From assembly GCF_014170335.1 (NCBI RefSeq), contig NZ_LZZS01000005.1:496001-560000 (forward strand): 64,000 bases of DNA. The letters run 5' to 3'. Every line of letters begins with the position of its first letter. Within the stretch, counting starts at the first letter, position 1. Shown here piece after piece: positions 24,402-35,100 of the stretch. The notes below the pieces were generated by a model that saw nothing but the letters and a program-made list of their open reading frames with translations, searched no databases and was not told the DNA's origin. The translations under genes were made by a program, and so were the position numbers. Source of the DNA: Achromobacter sp. UMC46. Its GTDB lineage: Bacteria; Pseudomonadota; Gammaproteobacteria; Burkholderiales; Burkholderiaceae_B.

Positions 24402-25867
24402 GCCGGCATCGCCGCCATCGTCTGGGCCACCGCCGCGGTCAGCTTCTTGCCGTAAGGCACGTGCAGGAATTCATTGGGGCCGTGGGCGTTGGACTTGGGG
24501 CCCAACACGCCGCAGACCATGAACTGGGCCTTGGGGAAGCCCTTCTGCAGGATGCTCATCAGCGGGATCGTGCCGCCCTGGCCGATGTAGCCGCAAGGCT
24601 GGCCGTAGTACTGCTGCGACGCGGCGTCCAGCGCCTGGGTCAGCCACGGCACGGATGCCGGCGCGTTCCAGCCGGTGGCGGCGCCCTCGTTGGCCTTGAA
24701 GATGACCTTGGCGTTGTAAGGCGCGTCGGCTTCCAGCAATTCCTTGATTTCCTGCGACGCGGCCACGGCGTCCACCAGCGGCGGCAATCGCAGCGACAGC
24801 TTGAACGCGGTGCGCGGACGCAGCACGTTGCCGGCGCTGGACAGCGGCGGCAGGCCTTCGGCGCCGGTCACCGACAGGGTCGGGCGCCAGGTGCGGTTCA
24901 GCAGGGCCTGTTCGGGTTCGGTCGTCATCGGCAGCACGAAGCCGCCTTCGGCGCCGCAGCTCCAGGGGAAACGGCGCCAGACTTCGTCGCCCAGGATGCG
25001 CGCGGTGGCGGACACCTGTTCGATGCGTTCGGCGGGGATCTCGCAATGCAGGCTTTGCGGCAGCAGGCGGCCGGTGCCGCTGTCTTCCAGGCGGTCCAGC
25101 AGATGGCGCAGGATGCGGAACGACGACGGCACGACGCCGCTGGAGTCGCCCGAGTGCACGCCTTCGTCCAGCACCTGGACTTCCAGCGTACCGGACACCA
25201 TGCCGCGCAGCGACGTCGTCATCCACAGCTGGTCATAGCTGCCGGCGCCCGAATCCAGGCACACCACCAGCGCCACGTTGCCCAGGCGGTCGCGCAGCGC
25301 GTCCACGTAGGGCAGCAGGTCGTAGCTGCCGGACTCTTCACAGGTCTCGACGATGCCCACGCAGCGCGGACGCGGAATGCCCTGCTTGTCCAGCGCCATG
25401 ATGGCGGTCAGCGAGGCGTACACGGCGTAGCCGTCGTCCGCGCCGCCACGGCCATACAGCTTGCCGTCTTCGTACTTGGGCGTCCACGGGCCCAGGCCCG
25501 CGCGCCAGCCCGAGAATTCCGGCTGCTTGTCCAGGTGACCGTACAGCAGCACGGTGTCGCCGTTGTCGCTGCGGGTGGCAGGCGCGTCGAAGAAGATGAT
25601 TGGGGTGCGGCCCGGCAGGCGCACCACTTCAAGCACCAGGCCCGATACCTTCTGCGCTTCGACCCATTGCGCCGCATCGCGGACCACGCGTTCAATGAAC
25701 GCGTTCTTTTCCCAGTCGGCGTCGAACGCCGGGCTCTTGGCGGGCACGGCGATGTAATCGGTCAGCGCGGGGATGATCTCGTTGTCCCATTTGTCGTCGA
25801 CAAATTCCTGGAGAGCCTTCGGGTCCAGGGTGGGCGGCAGTGCGTCTTCGGGGATACGTGCGTTCAT
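24398..25867 (-). CDS. M20-family metallopeptidase (dipeptidase-like)
   Basis: A 489-residue zinc hydrolase of the M20 family. Metal-binding landmarks: His in LYGHLDKQPEFSG near residue 110, bridging Asp in YGRGGADDGYAVYA near 144, catalytic Glu pair in IVETCEESGSYDLL near 178, and the Asp in VCLDSGAG near 206; a late His is in AHGPNEFLHVPYG. It has the lid/dimerisation domain insert. It probably cleaves a dipeptide or N-acyl amino acid in the cytoplasm. It is the first gene of a two-gene operon with DUF1415. Confidence 0.92.
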   Translation of the reverse strand: MNARIPEDALPPTLDPKALQEFVDDKWDNEIIPALTDYIAVPAKSPAFDADWEKNAFIERVVRDAAQWVEAQKVSGLVLEVVRLPGRTPIIFFDAPATRSDNGDTVLLYGHLDKQPEFSGWRAGLGPWTPKYEDGKLYGRGGADDGYAVYASLTAIMALDKQGIPRPRCVGIVETCEESGSYDLLPYVDALRDRLGNVALVVCLDSGAGSYDQLWMTTSLRGMVSGTLEVQVLDEGVHSGDSSGVVPSSFRILRHLLDRLEDSGTGRLLPQSLHCEIPAERIEQVSATARILGDEVWRRFPWSCGAEGGFVLPMTTEPEQALLNRTWRPTLSVTGAEGLPPLSSAGNVLRPRTAFKLSLRLPPLVDAVAASQEIKELLEADAPYNAKVIFKANEGAATGWNAPASVPWLTQALDAASQQYYGQPCGYIGQGGTIPLMSILQKGFPKAQFMVCGVLGPKSNAHGPNEFLHVPYGKKLTAAVAQTMAAMPA

Positions 25868-25989
25868 GGCGCGGGATCCTGTATGTGCGTGGTCGGGCGG
25901 GGATGGGGTGATCCGCTATTTTATGCCTGTGCGGGCGCGCCGGCACCTTTTGTCCCCGTTTGATCTGCCGACGCGCGAAAACGGTGTCG

Positions 25990-26907
25990 CTATCTGGCCG
26001 CGTAGGCTTCAATTCGGCTCCACACCTGGCGGGCCAGCGGCTTGGCGTTGTCGACCGACTGGTACAGCCGGATCTCCATATGGATGTCGTTGCGGGCGCT
26101 GTCGGCGCGCACCAGCGCGCCTGACCGCAAGTCCGCCTCGATCAGCGTGTGCGGCAGCCAGGCCAGGCCGAAGCCCTGGCGCGCCATCGCGTGCAAGGCG
26201 TCGGCCAAATCCGATTCATACATGGTGTGCAGCAGCGGCACCACGCAAAGCCCGCGCAGGCGGTCGTGCAGGATGCGGCCCAGCGACATGCTGTCGGCAT
26301 ACGCCAGGAACGGCACCGCGGGGTCGGAGGCCAGCTTGGGCACGGCATGGCGCGGATGGCGCCCGCCTGGCGCCACCGGCGCGCTGACGGCCACCAGTTT
26401 GTCGGCGCCGACGCGCCGGCAACGGTAGCCGGGGTTGTCGATCCTGGCGTAGAGCGGCTCGTGCGCATGGCACAGCAGGAAATCCACCTCGCCGTCCGCC
26501 AGCATGTCCACGCCGTAGTTCAGCGTGGTGGTGATGACCTTCAATTGGAATGCCGGCATGCCCTGTTGCACGCTGGCCATCACGCCCGGCAGCACGGAAT
26601 GCGCCAGGGTCTTGCCGGATGCGATGGTGATCTTGCGGTTGCGTTCCTGCTCGGGCTTCTGCAGCGCCTGGCGGGTGTCGCGCAGGATGTCCAGCACGTC
26701 GATGGCGGCGGCCAGCATGCTGCGCCCGGCCGGGTTCAGCGTGGTCGCGTGATGGCCGCGTTCGACCAGCGGCACGCCGGCCCATTCCTCAAGCGCCTTG
26801 ATGCGGCGCCCGAACGCCGGATGCGTGACGCTGCGCGCCTCGGCCGCCTGGAACATGTTGCGCGACTTCGACAGCGCGACAAGGTCTTCCAGCCATTTAG
26901 TGTCCAT
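25990..26907 (-). CDS. LysR-family transcriptional regulator
   Basis: A 305-residue LysR protein. The N-terminal HTH is LEDLVALSKSRNMFQAAEAR, then RIKALEEWAGVPLVERG, followed by the effector domain. The gene next upstream in the divergent direction is the alpha/beta hydrolase at 27280, separated by the tandem repeats, so a regulator/target relationship is plausible but distant (372 bp). The M20 peptidase gene lies downstream on the same strand across a 122 bp gap. Confidence 0.9.
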   Translation of the reverse strand: MDTKWLEDLVALSKSRNMFQAAEARSVTHPAFGRRIKALEEWAGVPLVERGHHATTLNPAGRSMLAAAIDVLDILRDTRQALQKPEQERNRKITIASGKTLAHSVLPGVMASVQQGMPAFQLKVITTTLNYGVDMLADGEVDFLLCHAHEPLYARIDNPGYRCRRVGADKLVAVSAPVAPGGRHPRHAVPKLASDPAVPFLAYADSMSLGRILHDRLRGLCVVPLLHTMYESDLADALHAMARQGFGLAWLPHTLIEADLRSGALVRADSARNDIHMEIRLYQSVDNAKPLARQVWSRIEAYAAR

Positions 26908-26934
26908 ATGACTCTCCGTGCGGCGTTAGTGGGA

Positions 26935-27184
26935 CCTTTCCCCGCCGGGCCGCCCCAAGGGGAAAGACGCCCCCTTGGGGGGGCAGCAAGCGCACGAAGT
27001 GCGTGCAGCGTGGGGGCCCCTTTCCCCGCCGGGCCGCCCCAAGGGGAAAGACGCCCCCTTGGGGGGCAGCAAGCGCACGAAGTGCGTGCAGCGTGGGGGC
27101 CCCTTTCCCCGCCGGGCCGCCCCAAGGGGAAAGACGCCCCCTTGGGGGGCAGCAAGCGCACGAAGTGCGTGCAGCGTGGGGGCA
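26935..27184. repeat. Three tandem copies of an 83-84 bp intergenic repeat
   Basis: Copies begin at 26935, 27019 and 27102, so the periods are 84 and 83 bp; the first copy has one extra G. Each unit holds two hairpins: CCCCAAGGGG pairing with CCCCTTGGGG eight bases on, and CGCAC-GAA-GTGCG. The copies are otherwise virtually identical. It sits between a LysR gene and a divergent hydrolase gene. The motif resembles REP-type dispersed intergenic repeats of Achromobacter/Bordetella genomes. Open frames across it (LLPP..GASFPLG type) are artefacts. Confidence 0.95.
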
Positions 27185-27279
27185 CCACCTGTGCTGAATC
27201 GGCACAGAGCCTGCTCATTTTGCACAACTCAGATACATCTGGCAACTAACATCCCGGCGTCCACTCCCTGGAAACGCCG

Positions 27280-28236
27280 ATGTCCGACACCCCTGTCCTG
27301 CTCAAATCCATCCGCAGCCATTTCCTTGGCGGCGCCGAGGCCGTGGCCGGCGGCGTGCCGATGCTGCAGAAGAAGGTGGTGGACAACGCGACGCCGCGGT
27401 TGATCGACATGAACGGCGGCTACAGCGTCGGGCAGTTGTACGTGCAGGAATACCGGCTGGCGCAACCGCTGCATCCCCACCCCGTGCTGTTGTGGCATGG
27501 CGGCGGCATGACGGGCGCGCAGTGGGAAAGCACGCCCGATGGCCGCCAGGGCTGGCTGTGGCGCCTGCTGCAAGCCGGCTACGACGTGTTCGTGTCCGAC
27601 GCGCCCGAACGCGGCCGCGCCTCGTGGGCGATGTATCCGCAGGTCTATGACAGCGCACCCATCTTCCGGTCCAAGGAAGAAGCCTGGCGCCTGTTTCGCA
27701 TCGGCCCGGCCTCGGGCTATGCGCCTGCCGGCGAACCGCGCCAGGCCTATCCGGCGCAGCAGTTCCCCACCGAATCCTTTGACACCTTCGCCAAGCAGTT
27801 CGTGCCGCGCTGGCTCACGCATGGGGACATGGCGCTGGACGCCTACCGGAAATTGCTGGAACTGGCCGGCCCCTGCATCGTCTTCGGCCATAGCCAGGGC
27901 GGCGGATTCGCCACGCTGCTGGCCCAGGAATACGCCGCCACCGTGCGCGCCGTCGTCGCGCTGGAACCCACCGGCACGCCGGCCGCCGTGCCGTGGCAGC
28001 TGCCCCCGCATCTATTGGTGTGGGGCGACCACTTTCAAGGGGACGACACCTGGCTGCGCTACCGCGCCCAGACGGACGCCTATTGGCGGGCGATGCGCGC
28101 GGCCGGCGTCCGCACCCAGGTGCTGGACCTGCCCGCCGCCGGCATCGCCGGCAATTCCCATTTCTGCATGCTGGACCGCAATAGCGACCAGATAGCCGGA
28201 TTGATCGTCGATTGGCTCGATCGCAGCCTCGACTAA
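27280..28236 (+). CDS. Alpha/beta hydrolase (esterase-like)
   Basis: A 318-residue alpha/beta hydrolase with the oxyanion region LLWHGGGMTGAQWE near residue 70, nucleophile elbow FGHSQGGGFAT near 208, acid candidate in LVWGDHFQGDD near 250, and the late His in IAGNSHFCMLDRNSD near 295. No signal peptide is seen, so it is probably cytoplasmic. The Bug receptor begins 19 bases downstream, suggesting one operon in which an ester or amide substrate is bound, imported by a distant permease and hydrolysed. The substrate is unknown. Confidence 0.88.
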   Translation: MSDTPVLLKSIRSHFLGGAEAVAGGVPMLQKKVVDNATPRLIDMNGGYSVGQLYVQEYRLAQPLHPHPVLLWHGGGMTGAQWESTPDGRQGWLWRLLQAGYDVFVSDAPERGRASWAMYPQVYDSAPIFRSKEEAWRLFRIGPASGYAPAGEPRQAYPAQQFPTESFDTFAKQFVPRWLTHGDMALDAYRKLLELAGPCIVFGHSQGGGFATLLAQEYAATVRAVVALEPTGTPAAVPWQLPPHLLVWGDHFQGDDTWLRYRAQTDAYWRAMRAAGVRTQVLDLPAAGIAGNSHFCMLDRNSDQIAGLIVDWLDRSLD

Positions 28237-28255
28237 CCTTCGCCTGGAGACACAG

Positions 28256-29245
28256 ATGAACTTCAAGAAATCCACCATCGCCCTGGCGCTGCTGACCGGC
28301 GCCACGCTGGCCGCCGGCGCCGCGTCGGCGCAGCAGGCCTCCGACTACCCCGCCAAGCCCGTGCGCCTGATCGTGCCGTTCGCCCCCGGCGGCACGGCCG
28401 ACATCATCGGCCGCGTCTTCGCCGCGCAACTGGGCACCGAACTGGGCGCCACCGTGGTCGTCGAGAACAAGGCCGGCGCCGGCGGCTCGATCGGCACCCG
28501 CTTCGTGGCCGACTCCGCCCCCGACGGCTACATCCTGCTGCTGGCCTCGTCCAGCACCCACGGCACCAACCCGGCCGTGTACAAGTCGCTGACCTATGAC
28601 GCCGTGCAGGATTTCACCGCGATCACGCAACTGGTGACCGTGCCGGGCGTGCTGAGCGTCACGAAGGACTTCCCGGCAGCCGACCTGAACGCGCTGATCG
28701 CGACGTCCAAGGCGAATCCGGACCGCTACACCTACGCCTCGTCGGGCGCGGGCGGCCTGGGCAACCTGGCCATGGAACTGATGAAGTCGATGACGGGCGC
28801 CAAGCTCATGCACATCGCCTACCGCGGCGCGGGCCCGGCGTTCACCGACGTGATCAGCGGCCAGGTGTCGATGATCTGGGAACCGGTGCCGGCGTCCCTG
28901 CCCTACATCAAGGGCGGCCAGATCCGCCCGATCGCCATCGCCGCCGATGCGCGTTCGCCCGAGCTGCCCGACACCCCGACCTTCAAGGAAGCCGGCCTGC
29001 CGCGCTATGAAGCCAACGCCTGGAACGGCCTGCTGGCGCCCAAGGGCCTGCCGGAAGACGTGAAGAAAAAGCTGCACGACGCCTCGGTCAAGGCGTTGAA
29101 CACGCCGGAAGTGAAGGCCAAGATGGCCAGCCTGGGCGGCACGGTCGTGGCCGGCTCGTCGGATGCGTTCCAGCAAGTGATCGCCAGCGACGTGAAAAAA
29201 TGGAAGCACGTCGCGGCCGACGCCAATATCCAGCTGGACCAGTAA
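28256..29245 (+). CDS. Bug-family periplasmic substrate-binding protein
   Basis: A 329-residue receptor with a typical signal peptide (MNFKKSTIALALLTGATLAA, cleaved after ASA) and the Bug signature YPAKPVRLIVPFAPGGTADI. Further landmarks are VVENKAGAGGSIG, AYRGAGPAFTDVISGQVSMI and DTPTFKEAGLPRYE. GGAG lies six bases before the ATG. It follows the alpha/beta hydrolase by 19 bases, so the pair is probably co-transcribed, and is closed by a strong hairpin. No matching TctAB genes lie in the window. Confidence 0.93.
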   Translation: MNFKKSTIALALLTGATLAAGAASAQQASDYPAKPVRLIVPFAPGGTADIIGRVFAAQLGTELGATVVVENKAGAGGSIGTRFVADSAPDGYILLLASSSTHGTNPAVYKSLTYDAVQDFTAITQLVTVPGVLSVTKDFPAADLNALIATSKANPDRYTYASSGAGGLGNLAMELMKSMTGAKLMHIAYRGAGPAFTDVISGQVSMIWEPVPASLPYIKGGQIRPIAIAADARSPELPDTPTFKEAGLPRYEANAWNGLLAPKGLPEDVKKKLHDASVKALNTPEVKAKMASLGGTVVAGSSDAFQQVIASDVKKWKHVAADANIQLDQ

Positions 29246-29262
29246 TCCTCCTGGCGCCGCCC

Positions 29263-29298
29263 CCATGAAAAATGCCCCTCGCGGGGCATTTTTCATGG
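29263..29298. terminator. Bidirectional intrinsic terminator
   Basis: A perfect 16-bp stem, CCATGAAAAATGCCCC pairing with GGGGCATTTTTCATGG, with a four-base loop. A and T runs in both arms suit both strands. It separates the Bug gene (+) from the chemotaxis receptor gene (-). Confidence 0.92.
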
Positions 29299-29336
29299 CA
29301 TCAAGACGGCCGAGGCCGCTTCCATCCGGGCCGTCG

Positions 29337-30965
29337 TCAGGCCCCGATCAGCGCAGGTTCCGCGCCGCGTCCCAACGCGGACGCCTCCGCGTCGATCACC
29401 CGGCCGCCGGCGTGCAGCTTGAACACCGCCACGGCTTCGCGCAGGCGTTGCGCCTGGGTCTCCAGCGATGCGGCGGACGCCGCCGCTTCTTCAACCAGCG
29501 CCGCGTTCTGCTGCGTCACGCTATCCATCTGAGATACCGCCTGATTCACCTGCTGGATGCCTTGCGACTGCTCTTCGGACGCGCTGGAGATCTCGTTGAT
29601 GATGTCGGTCACGCGGCGCACCGACACCACGATCTCTTGCATGGTGGCGCCGGCGGCTTCCACCTGATCCGACCCGATCGACACCTTCTGCACGGACTCG
29701 TCGATCAATCCCTTGATTTCCTTGGCGGCCTGGCCGCTGCGTTGCGCCAGCGCGCGCACTTCGCTGGCCACCACCGCGAAGCCCTTGCCCTGCTCGCCCG
29801 CGCGCGCCGCTTCCACCGCCGCGTTCAGCGCCAGGATGTTGGTCTGGAAGGCGATGCCGTCGATCACGCCGACAATGTCGGCGATGCGCTTGGAACTGTC
29901 GGCAATGCCACGCATCGTGCCCACCACGTCACCCACGGCCCTGCCGCCGCGCGAGGCCACTTCAGAAGCCGCCGTCGCCAGTTGCGACGCGTTGCGCGAA
30001 CTGTCGGCGTTGTTCTTCACGGTGGACGACAGTTCGTCCATGCTGGCCGCGGTTTCCTCCAGCGACGCCGCCTGCTGCTCGGTGCGGGATGACAGGTCGA
30101 TGTTGCCGGCCGCGATCTCGCGCGAACCGGTGTGGATCTCTTCCACGCCCAGCCGCACGGCGGAAACCGTGCGGGCCAGGCTGTCCTGCATGCGCTTGAC
30201 GGCGGCATACAGCACGCCGATCTCGTTGTCGCCGCGCTGCTCGATGCGGTTACTGAGGTCACCCCCGGCGATGCGGTCGAACAAGCGTCCGGCGTCGTGC
30301 AAGGGGCGGAAAACCGAGCGCGCGAAGATCACGTACAGGCTGACTACCAGCACGGCCACCACCGCCAGCAGACAGGCCAGCAGCACGATCGCGCCGTTGA
30401 TGCGCGTGGACGTGTCGCGCGCCACGCGCTGGCCCACGTCGTCGGCATAGTCCACATACTTCTGGATGGCTTGCGTGAACGCGATGCCCAGCGGCGTGAC
30501 CTTTTCAAGGTTCAGCCGGCTGGCGTCCTGCGGCTTGCCGGCACGGATGGCCGCCACCATCGGCGCGATGGCGTCGCGCTGGTAGACGTCGTAGGCGGCC
30601 AGCGCGGCATCGAACAAGGGTTTGCCTTCGGCGGACGTCTCGGGCTGCTTGCGGGCGATGTCGATCAGGTCCGACGCCTTCTTGGTGTAGCCGTCCAGCC
30701 GCTGCATGCTGGCCAGGCTGTCGATGTTCTTGCCTTCCAGCAACGCGCTCTGCGCCGCCAGCAGGACGAGGCGCGCGCGCAGCAATTCGGCGCCTGCGCT
30801 GTCCACCGCGTTGGCGCGCACCAGGTTGGTGTCCAGCAGCAATTCAATGGAAGTGCGGTTGGACGTCAGTTGCTGATGAACGGCGATGCCGGTCACCAGG
30901 AAAAGCGCAAAGAAGACGCCCAGGGCGGACGTCAGGATTGCGCGGATACTTAAATTCTTGAACAT
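29337..30965 (-). CDS. Methyl-accepting chemotaxis protein
   Basis: A 542-residue receptor of the Tar/Tsr layout: first membrane helix at about residues 10-30, a periplasmic four-helix sensor domain (about 31-190), second helix at 192-214, HAMP (about 215-270), then the signalling hairpin with the conserved tip [21 protein letters not shown]. It lacks the C-terminal NWETF-type tether, so it depends on other receptors for adaptation enzymes. The ligand is unknown. No other chemotaxis gene is nearby, so it is an orphan receptor. Confidence 0.95.
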   Translation of the reverse strand: MFKNLSIRAILTSALGVFFALFLVTGIAVHQQLTSNRTSIELLLDTNLVRANAVDSAGAELLRARLVLLAAQSALLEGKNIDSLASMQRLDGYTKKASDLIDIARKQPETSAEGKPLFDAALAAYDVYQRDAIAPMVAAIRAGKPQDASRLNLEKVTPLGIAFTQAIQKYVDYADDVGQRVARDTSTRINGAIVLLACLLAVVAVLVVSLYVIFARSVFRPLHDAGRLFDRIAGGDLSNRIEQRGDNEIGVLYAAVKRMQDSLARTVSAVRLGVEEIHTGSREIAAGNIDLSSRTEQQAASLEETAASMDELSSTVKNNADSSRNASQLATAASEVASRGGRAVGDVVGTMRGIADSSKRIADIVGVIDGIAFQTNILALNAAVEAARAGEQGKGFAVVASEVRALAQRSGQAAKEIKGLIDESVQKVSIGSDQVEAAGATMQEIVVSVRRVTDIINEISSASEEQSQGIQQVNQAVSQMDSVTQQNAALVEEAAASAASLETQAQRLREAVAVFKLHAGGRVIDAEASALGRGAEPALIGA

Positions 30966-31189
30966 GAAAGGCCACTCCGGGTTGCATAACGCTTAGCCCA
31001 TTAACGGCCCAATGCAATGAAAAGTTAAATATCTCATTGGGTTACACGCCTTTGACATCGGTCAAGCGCCTCCCCGCCGCAGGGTTGCCGGTCCCTGGTT
31101 AATGAACTACGGTCATTGAGCACATGAGAGGCCAGCCGTCGGCCAAACCCAGGACCGACGCGGCAAAACCATAACGGGGAGACATCAGA

Positions 31190-32098
31190 ATGAAGTTGCA
31201 GCAGGTGTTTGATTTCCTTGCCGTCACGCAGCACGGCAGCGTGCATGCGGCGGCCCGCGCCACGGGACAGACCCAGCCCGCCATGACCAAATCCCTGCGC
31301 CGGCTGGAACGCACGCTGGGTTTGCCGCTGTTCGAGCGCCACGCCAAGGGCATGCGGCCCAACGACTACGGCAAGCGTTTCCTGCCGCATGCGCAGCACC
31401 TGGTCCACGAGACCAAGCGCGCCCGCGACACCATGGCGCAGATGCGCGGCGACCGCAGCGGCAAGGTGCAATACGGCATTTCGGCCGTCGCCTCGATGCT
31501 GCTGGCGCCGTCGGCCATCCACCGATTCCGTCTGATTTATCCCGAAGTGGAGCTCAGCAGCCGCACCGGCTTGTGTCACACGCTGACGCCGCTGCTGCTG
31601 GACGGGTTGCTGGACTTCGCCATCTGCCCGTTGGGCCACGACATGCCGGACGCGCACGTGAAGGCGCGCACGCTGATGAACAGTCCGATGGTCGTCGTGG
31701 CGCGCCGCGACCATCCCATGCGGCACGCGCGGTCCCTGAAGGCATTGCTGGACGTGGTGTTCGCGGTGGCCGGCCCGCCCGGCCAGCCGGGCGCGTCCGT
31801 GTATCAGGTATTCGACCAGGCCCGGCTGGGGCTGCCCCGTGTGGATATGCACACGGACGGGCTGATCGACGCCGCCGCGCTGGTCGCCAACAGCGACCGC
31901 ATGGCGCTGCTGCCCACGGCCCTCGTCACCACGGGATTGCTGCGCGAGCAGCTGGAAATCGTGCCTGTCGAAGAGCCCCTGCCCGCCTATGTGATCAGCC
32001 TGCTTCAGCGCGCCGGACAGCCGCTGACGCCGGCGGCCGAAGAACTGGCCGTGCAGTTCATACGCGAAGCGGCGACCCCGCGCAACGCGCAGTACTGA
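31190..32098 (+). CDS. LysR-family transcriptional regulator
   Basis: A 302-residue LysR regulator: HTH in LQQVFDFLAVTQHGSVHAAA, then AMTKSLRRLERTLGLPLFER, followed by an effector domain. GGGGAG lies eight bases before the ATG at 31190. It is divergent from the chemotaxis receptor gene (224 bp between) and convergent with purL, so no target is evident by position other than the receptor. Confidence 0.92.
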   Translation: MKLQQVFDFLAVTQHGSVHAAARATGQTQPAMTKSLRRLERTLGLPLFERHAKGMRPNDYGKRFLPHAQHLVHETKRARDTMAQMRGDRSGKVQYGISAVASMLLAPSAIHRFRLIYPEVELSSRTGLCHTLTPLLLDGLLDFAICPLGHDMPDAHVKARTLMNSPMVVVARRDHPMRHARSLKALLDVVFAVAGPPGQPGASVYQVFDQARLGLPRVDMHTDGLIDAAALVANSDRMALLPTALVTTGLLREQLEIVPVEEPLPAYVISLLQRAGQPLTPAAEELAVQFIREAATPRNAQY

Positions 32099-32109
32099 TT
32101 CGCAGCCGC

Positions 32110-32138
32110 AAAAAAAACGGGCGGAAGCCCGTTTTTTT
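32110..32138. terminator. Bidirectional intrinsic terminator
   Basis: The stem AACGGGC/GCCCGTT, flanked by an A-run on the left and a T-run on the right, lies between the LysR stop and the purL stop on opposite strands. Confidence 0.92.
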
Positions 32139-32178
32139 GCCCTGGCCCGGTCAGGGCCAAGGAGGTTTGCGCCCGGCC

Positions 32179-35100
32179 TTACTTCAGCCAGACACGCGCG
32201 TTGCGGAAGATGCGCATCCACGGGCTGTAAGCGCCGCCCTTGTCCGCATTGCCCCATTTCTCGGGCGCCCACGACATCATGACATTGCGCGTCACGCGTT
32301 CCGGGTGCGGCATCATCACGGTGAAACGGCCGTCCGCGGTGGTGACCGAGGTCAGGCCGCCCGGGCTGCCGTTCGGGTTGAACGGATAGGCCTCGGTGGC
32401 TTGACCGCGATTGTCGATGTAGCGCGCGGCGGTCAGCACACGGCCGGCGTCGCCTTGCTGCGAGAAGTCGGCAAAGCCTTCGCCATGGGCCACGGCGACC
32501 GGGATGCGGGCGCCTTCCATGCCGGCGAAGAAGATGGACGGCGACTTGGCCAATTCCACCATCGACAGGCGCGCCTCATACTTTTCCGACTGGTTGCGCG
32601 TGAAGCGCGGCCAGTGCTCGGCGCCCGGAATCATCGGAGCCAGCGCGGCCATCATCTGGCAGCCGTTGCACACGCCCAGCGCGAACGTGTCCGGACGCGC
32701 GAAGTAGGCGGCGAACTGGTCCGACAGTTGGCTGTTGAAGCGGATGGTGCGCGCCCAGCCTTCGCCGGCGCCCAGCACGTCGCCGTAGCTGAAACCGCCC
32801 ACGGCCACCAGGCCCTGCATCTGCGCCAGGTCCACGCGGCCGGCCAGCAGGTCGGTCATGTGGACGTCGATGGCCTCGAAGCCCGAGGTGTCGAACGCCC
32901 AGGCCATTTCGACCTGGCTGTTGCAGCCCTGCTCGCGCAGGATCGCCACGCGGGGTCGCTTGCCGGTGTTGATGAACGGGGCGGCCACGTTTTCCTGAGG
33001 ATCGAAGGCCACGTTCGGGCTCATGCCCGGGTCGGTCGTGTCGTTCCAGACGTCCAGTTCGGCTTGGGCGCAGGCGGGGTTGTCGCGTCGCGCCATGATG
33101 CGGTAGGACACTTCGCTCCAGGCACGGCCCAGTTCAGCGCGCGGCTGGCCCCAGACCTTCTTGCCGTCGCGGTAGAACTCCACTTCGTCGGCGCCGTTCA
33201 GGCCGCCGATGACGTGCGAGTGGGCCGACAGGCCCGCGCCGCGCAGCACTTGCATGACGGCGTCGCGCTGCGATGCCGGCACCTGGATCACGGCGCCGGC
33301 CTCTTCCGAGAACAGGGCCTTGAGCGTCAGCTCTTCGCGCTGCACCTTCACTTGATCCGGGCGGATCTTGTAGTCGCCCCAATCCGCCGACTGCGGATCG
33401 AAGGTCAGCATGTCCAGGTTCACCGAGACGCCGGTGCGGCCGGCGAAGGCCATTTCGGTCAGGGTGGCGAACAGGCCGCCGTCGGAACGGTCGTGGTAGG
33501 CCAGGATGGTGCCGGCTTCGGCCAGGGTGCGGATCGTGATGAAGAAGGCGCGCAGGTCTTGCGGCGAATCGATGTCCGGCACGGTTTCGCCGACCTGGTT
33601 GTAGGTCTGCGTCAGGATCGAACCGCCCATGCGGTGGCGGCCACGGCCCAGGTCGATCAGGATCAGCACGCTGTCGCCCGCGTCGGTGCGCAGCTGCGGG
33701 GTCAGGCTGGCGCGCACGTCGGCAACCGGCGCGAACGCCGTGACGACGAGCGACACCGGCGCCACGACCTGGCGCTGTTCGCCGTCCTGTTGCCAGGACG
33801 TCTTCATGGACAGGGAATCCTTGCCCACCGGGATGGACAGGCCGGTGGCCTGGCACAGCTCGCTGACGGCGGACACGGTGTCGTACAGGGCGGCGTCCTG
33901 GCCGTCCACGCCGCAGGCAGCCATCCAGTTGGCAGACAGCTTGATGTCTTCCAGGCGCGCCACGTCGGCGGCGGCCAGGTTGGTCAGGGCTTCGGCCACG
34001 GCCATGCGGCCGGAGGCCGGGGCGTCCAGCATGGCGATGGGCGTGCGTTCGCCCATCGACATGGCTTCGCCGCGGAAGCCTTCGTAGTCGGCCAGGGTGA
34101 CGGCGCAATCCGCCACCGGCACCTGCCAGGGGCCGACCATCTGGTCGCGGCTGGACAGGCCGCCAACGGTGCGGTCGCCGATCGTGATCAGGAAGGACTT
34201 GTTGGCCACCGTGGGGTGGCGCAGCACGCGGTAGGCGGCTTCGGTCAGGTCGATGCCGGCCAGATCCAGCGGCGCGGACACGCCAGGCAGGCGGCGCACG
34301 TCGCGCGTCATGCGCGGCGGCTTGCCCAGGATCACGTCGATCGGCACGTCCACGGGGCGGACCTCGGCCTCGCCTTGCGGGCGAATCGTGTCCAGGCCCG
34401 GCAGGCCTTCGCCGTCCACCACGCGCAGTTGGCGCTCTTCGGTCGCCACGCCCACGACCGCATACGGGCAGCGCTCGCGGCGCGCGATGGCGTCGAAGCG
34501 TTCCAGGTCCTTGGGCAGGATCGACAGGACATAGCGTTCCTGCGATTCGTTGCTCCAGATTTCGGCGGGCGACAGGCCCGACTCTTCCAGCGGCACGCGC
34601 TTCAGATCGAAGATGGCGCCACGGCCGGCGTCGTTGACCAGTTCCGGGAAGGCATTGGACAAGCCGCCCGCGCCCACGTCGTGGATCGCGATGATGGGGT
34701 TATTTTCGGCCTGCTGCCAGCAGCGGTCGATGACTTCCTGGGCCCGGCGTTCGATTTCGGGGTTGCCGCGTTGGACGGAATCGAAGTCCAGCTCGGCCGA
34801 GTTGCTGCCCATGCTGATGCTGGAGGCGGCGCCGCCGCCCATGCCGATACGGAAGCCCGGGCCGCCCAGCTGGATCAGCAGCGCGCCGGGGGGAATCACG
34901 TCTTTGTGGGTCAGGCCCGCGTCGATGCTGCCCAGGCCGCCCGCGATCATGATGGGCTTGTGGTAGCCCCAGCGCGTGCCGCCGGCGGTCTGCTCGAACG
35001 AACGGAAGTAGCCCAGCAGATTGGGCCGGCCGAATTCATTGTTGAACGCCGCGCCGCCGATGGGGCCGTCGATCATGATGGACAAGGGCGAAGCGATGCG

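Noticed and set aside
26935-27184. CRISPR array
   Set aside because: The copies are contiguous 83-84 bp units without unique spacers, and no cas genes are nearby.
26736-27245. Proline-rich repeated reading frames over the tandem repeat
   Set aside because: All are made of the repeated 83-84 bp unit in several frames; no ribosome sites and no coding bias.
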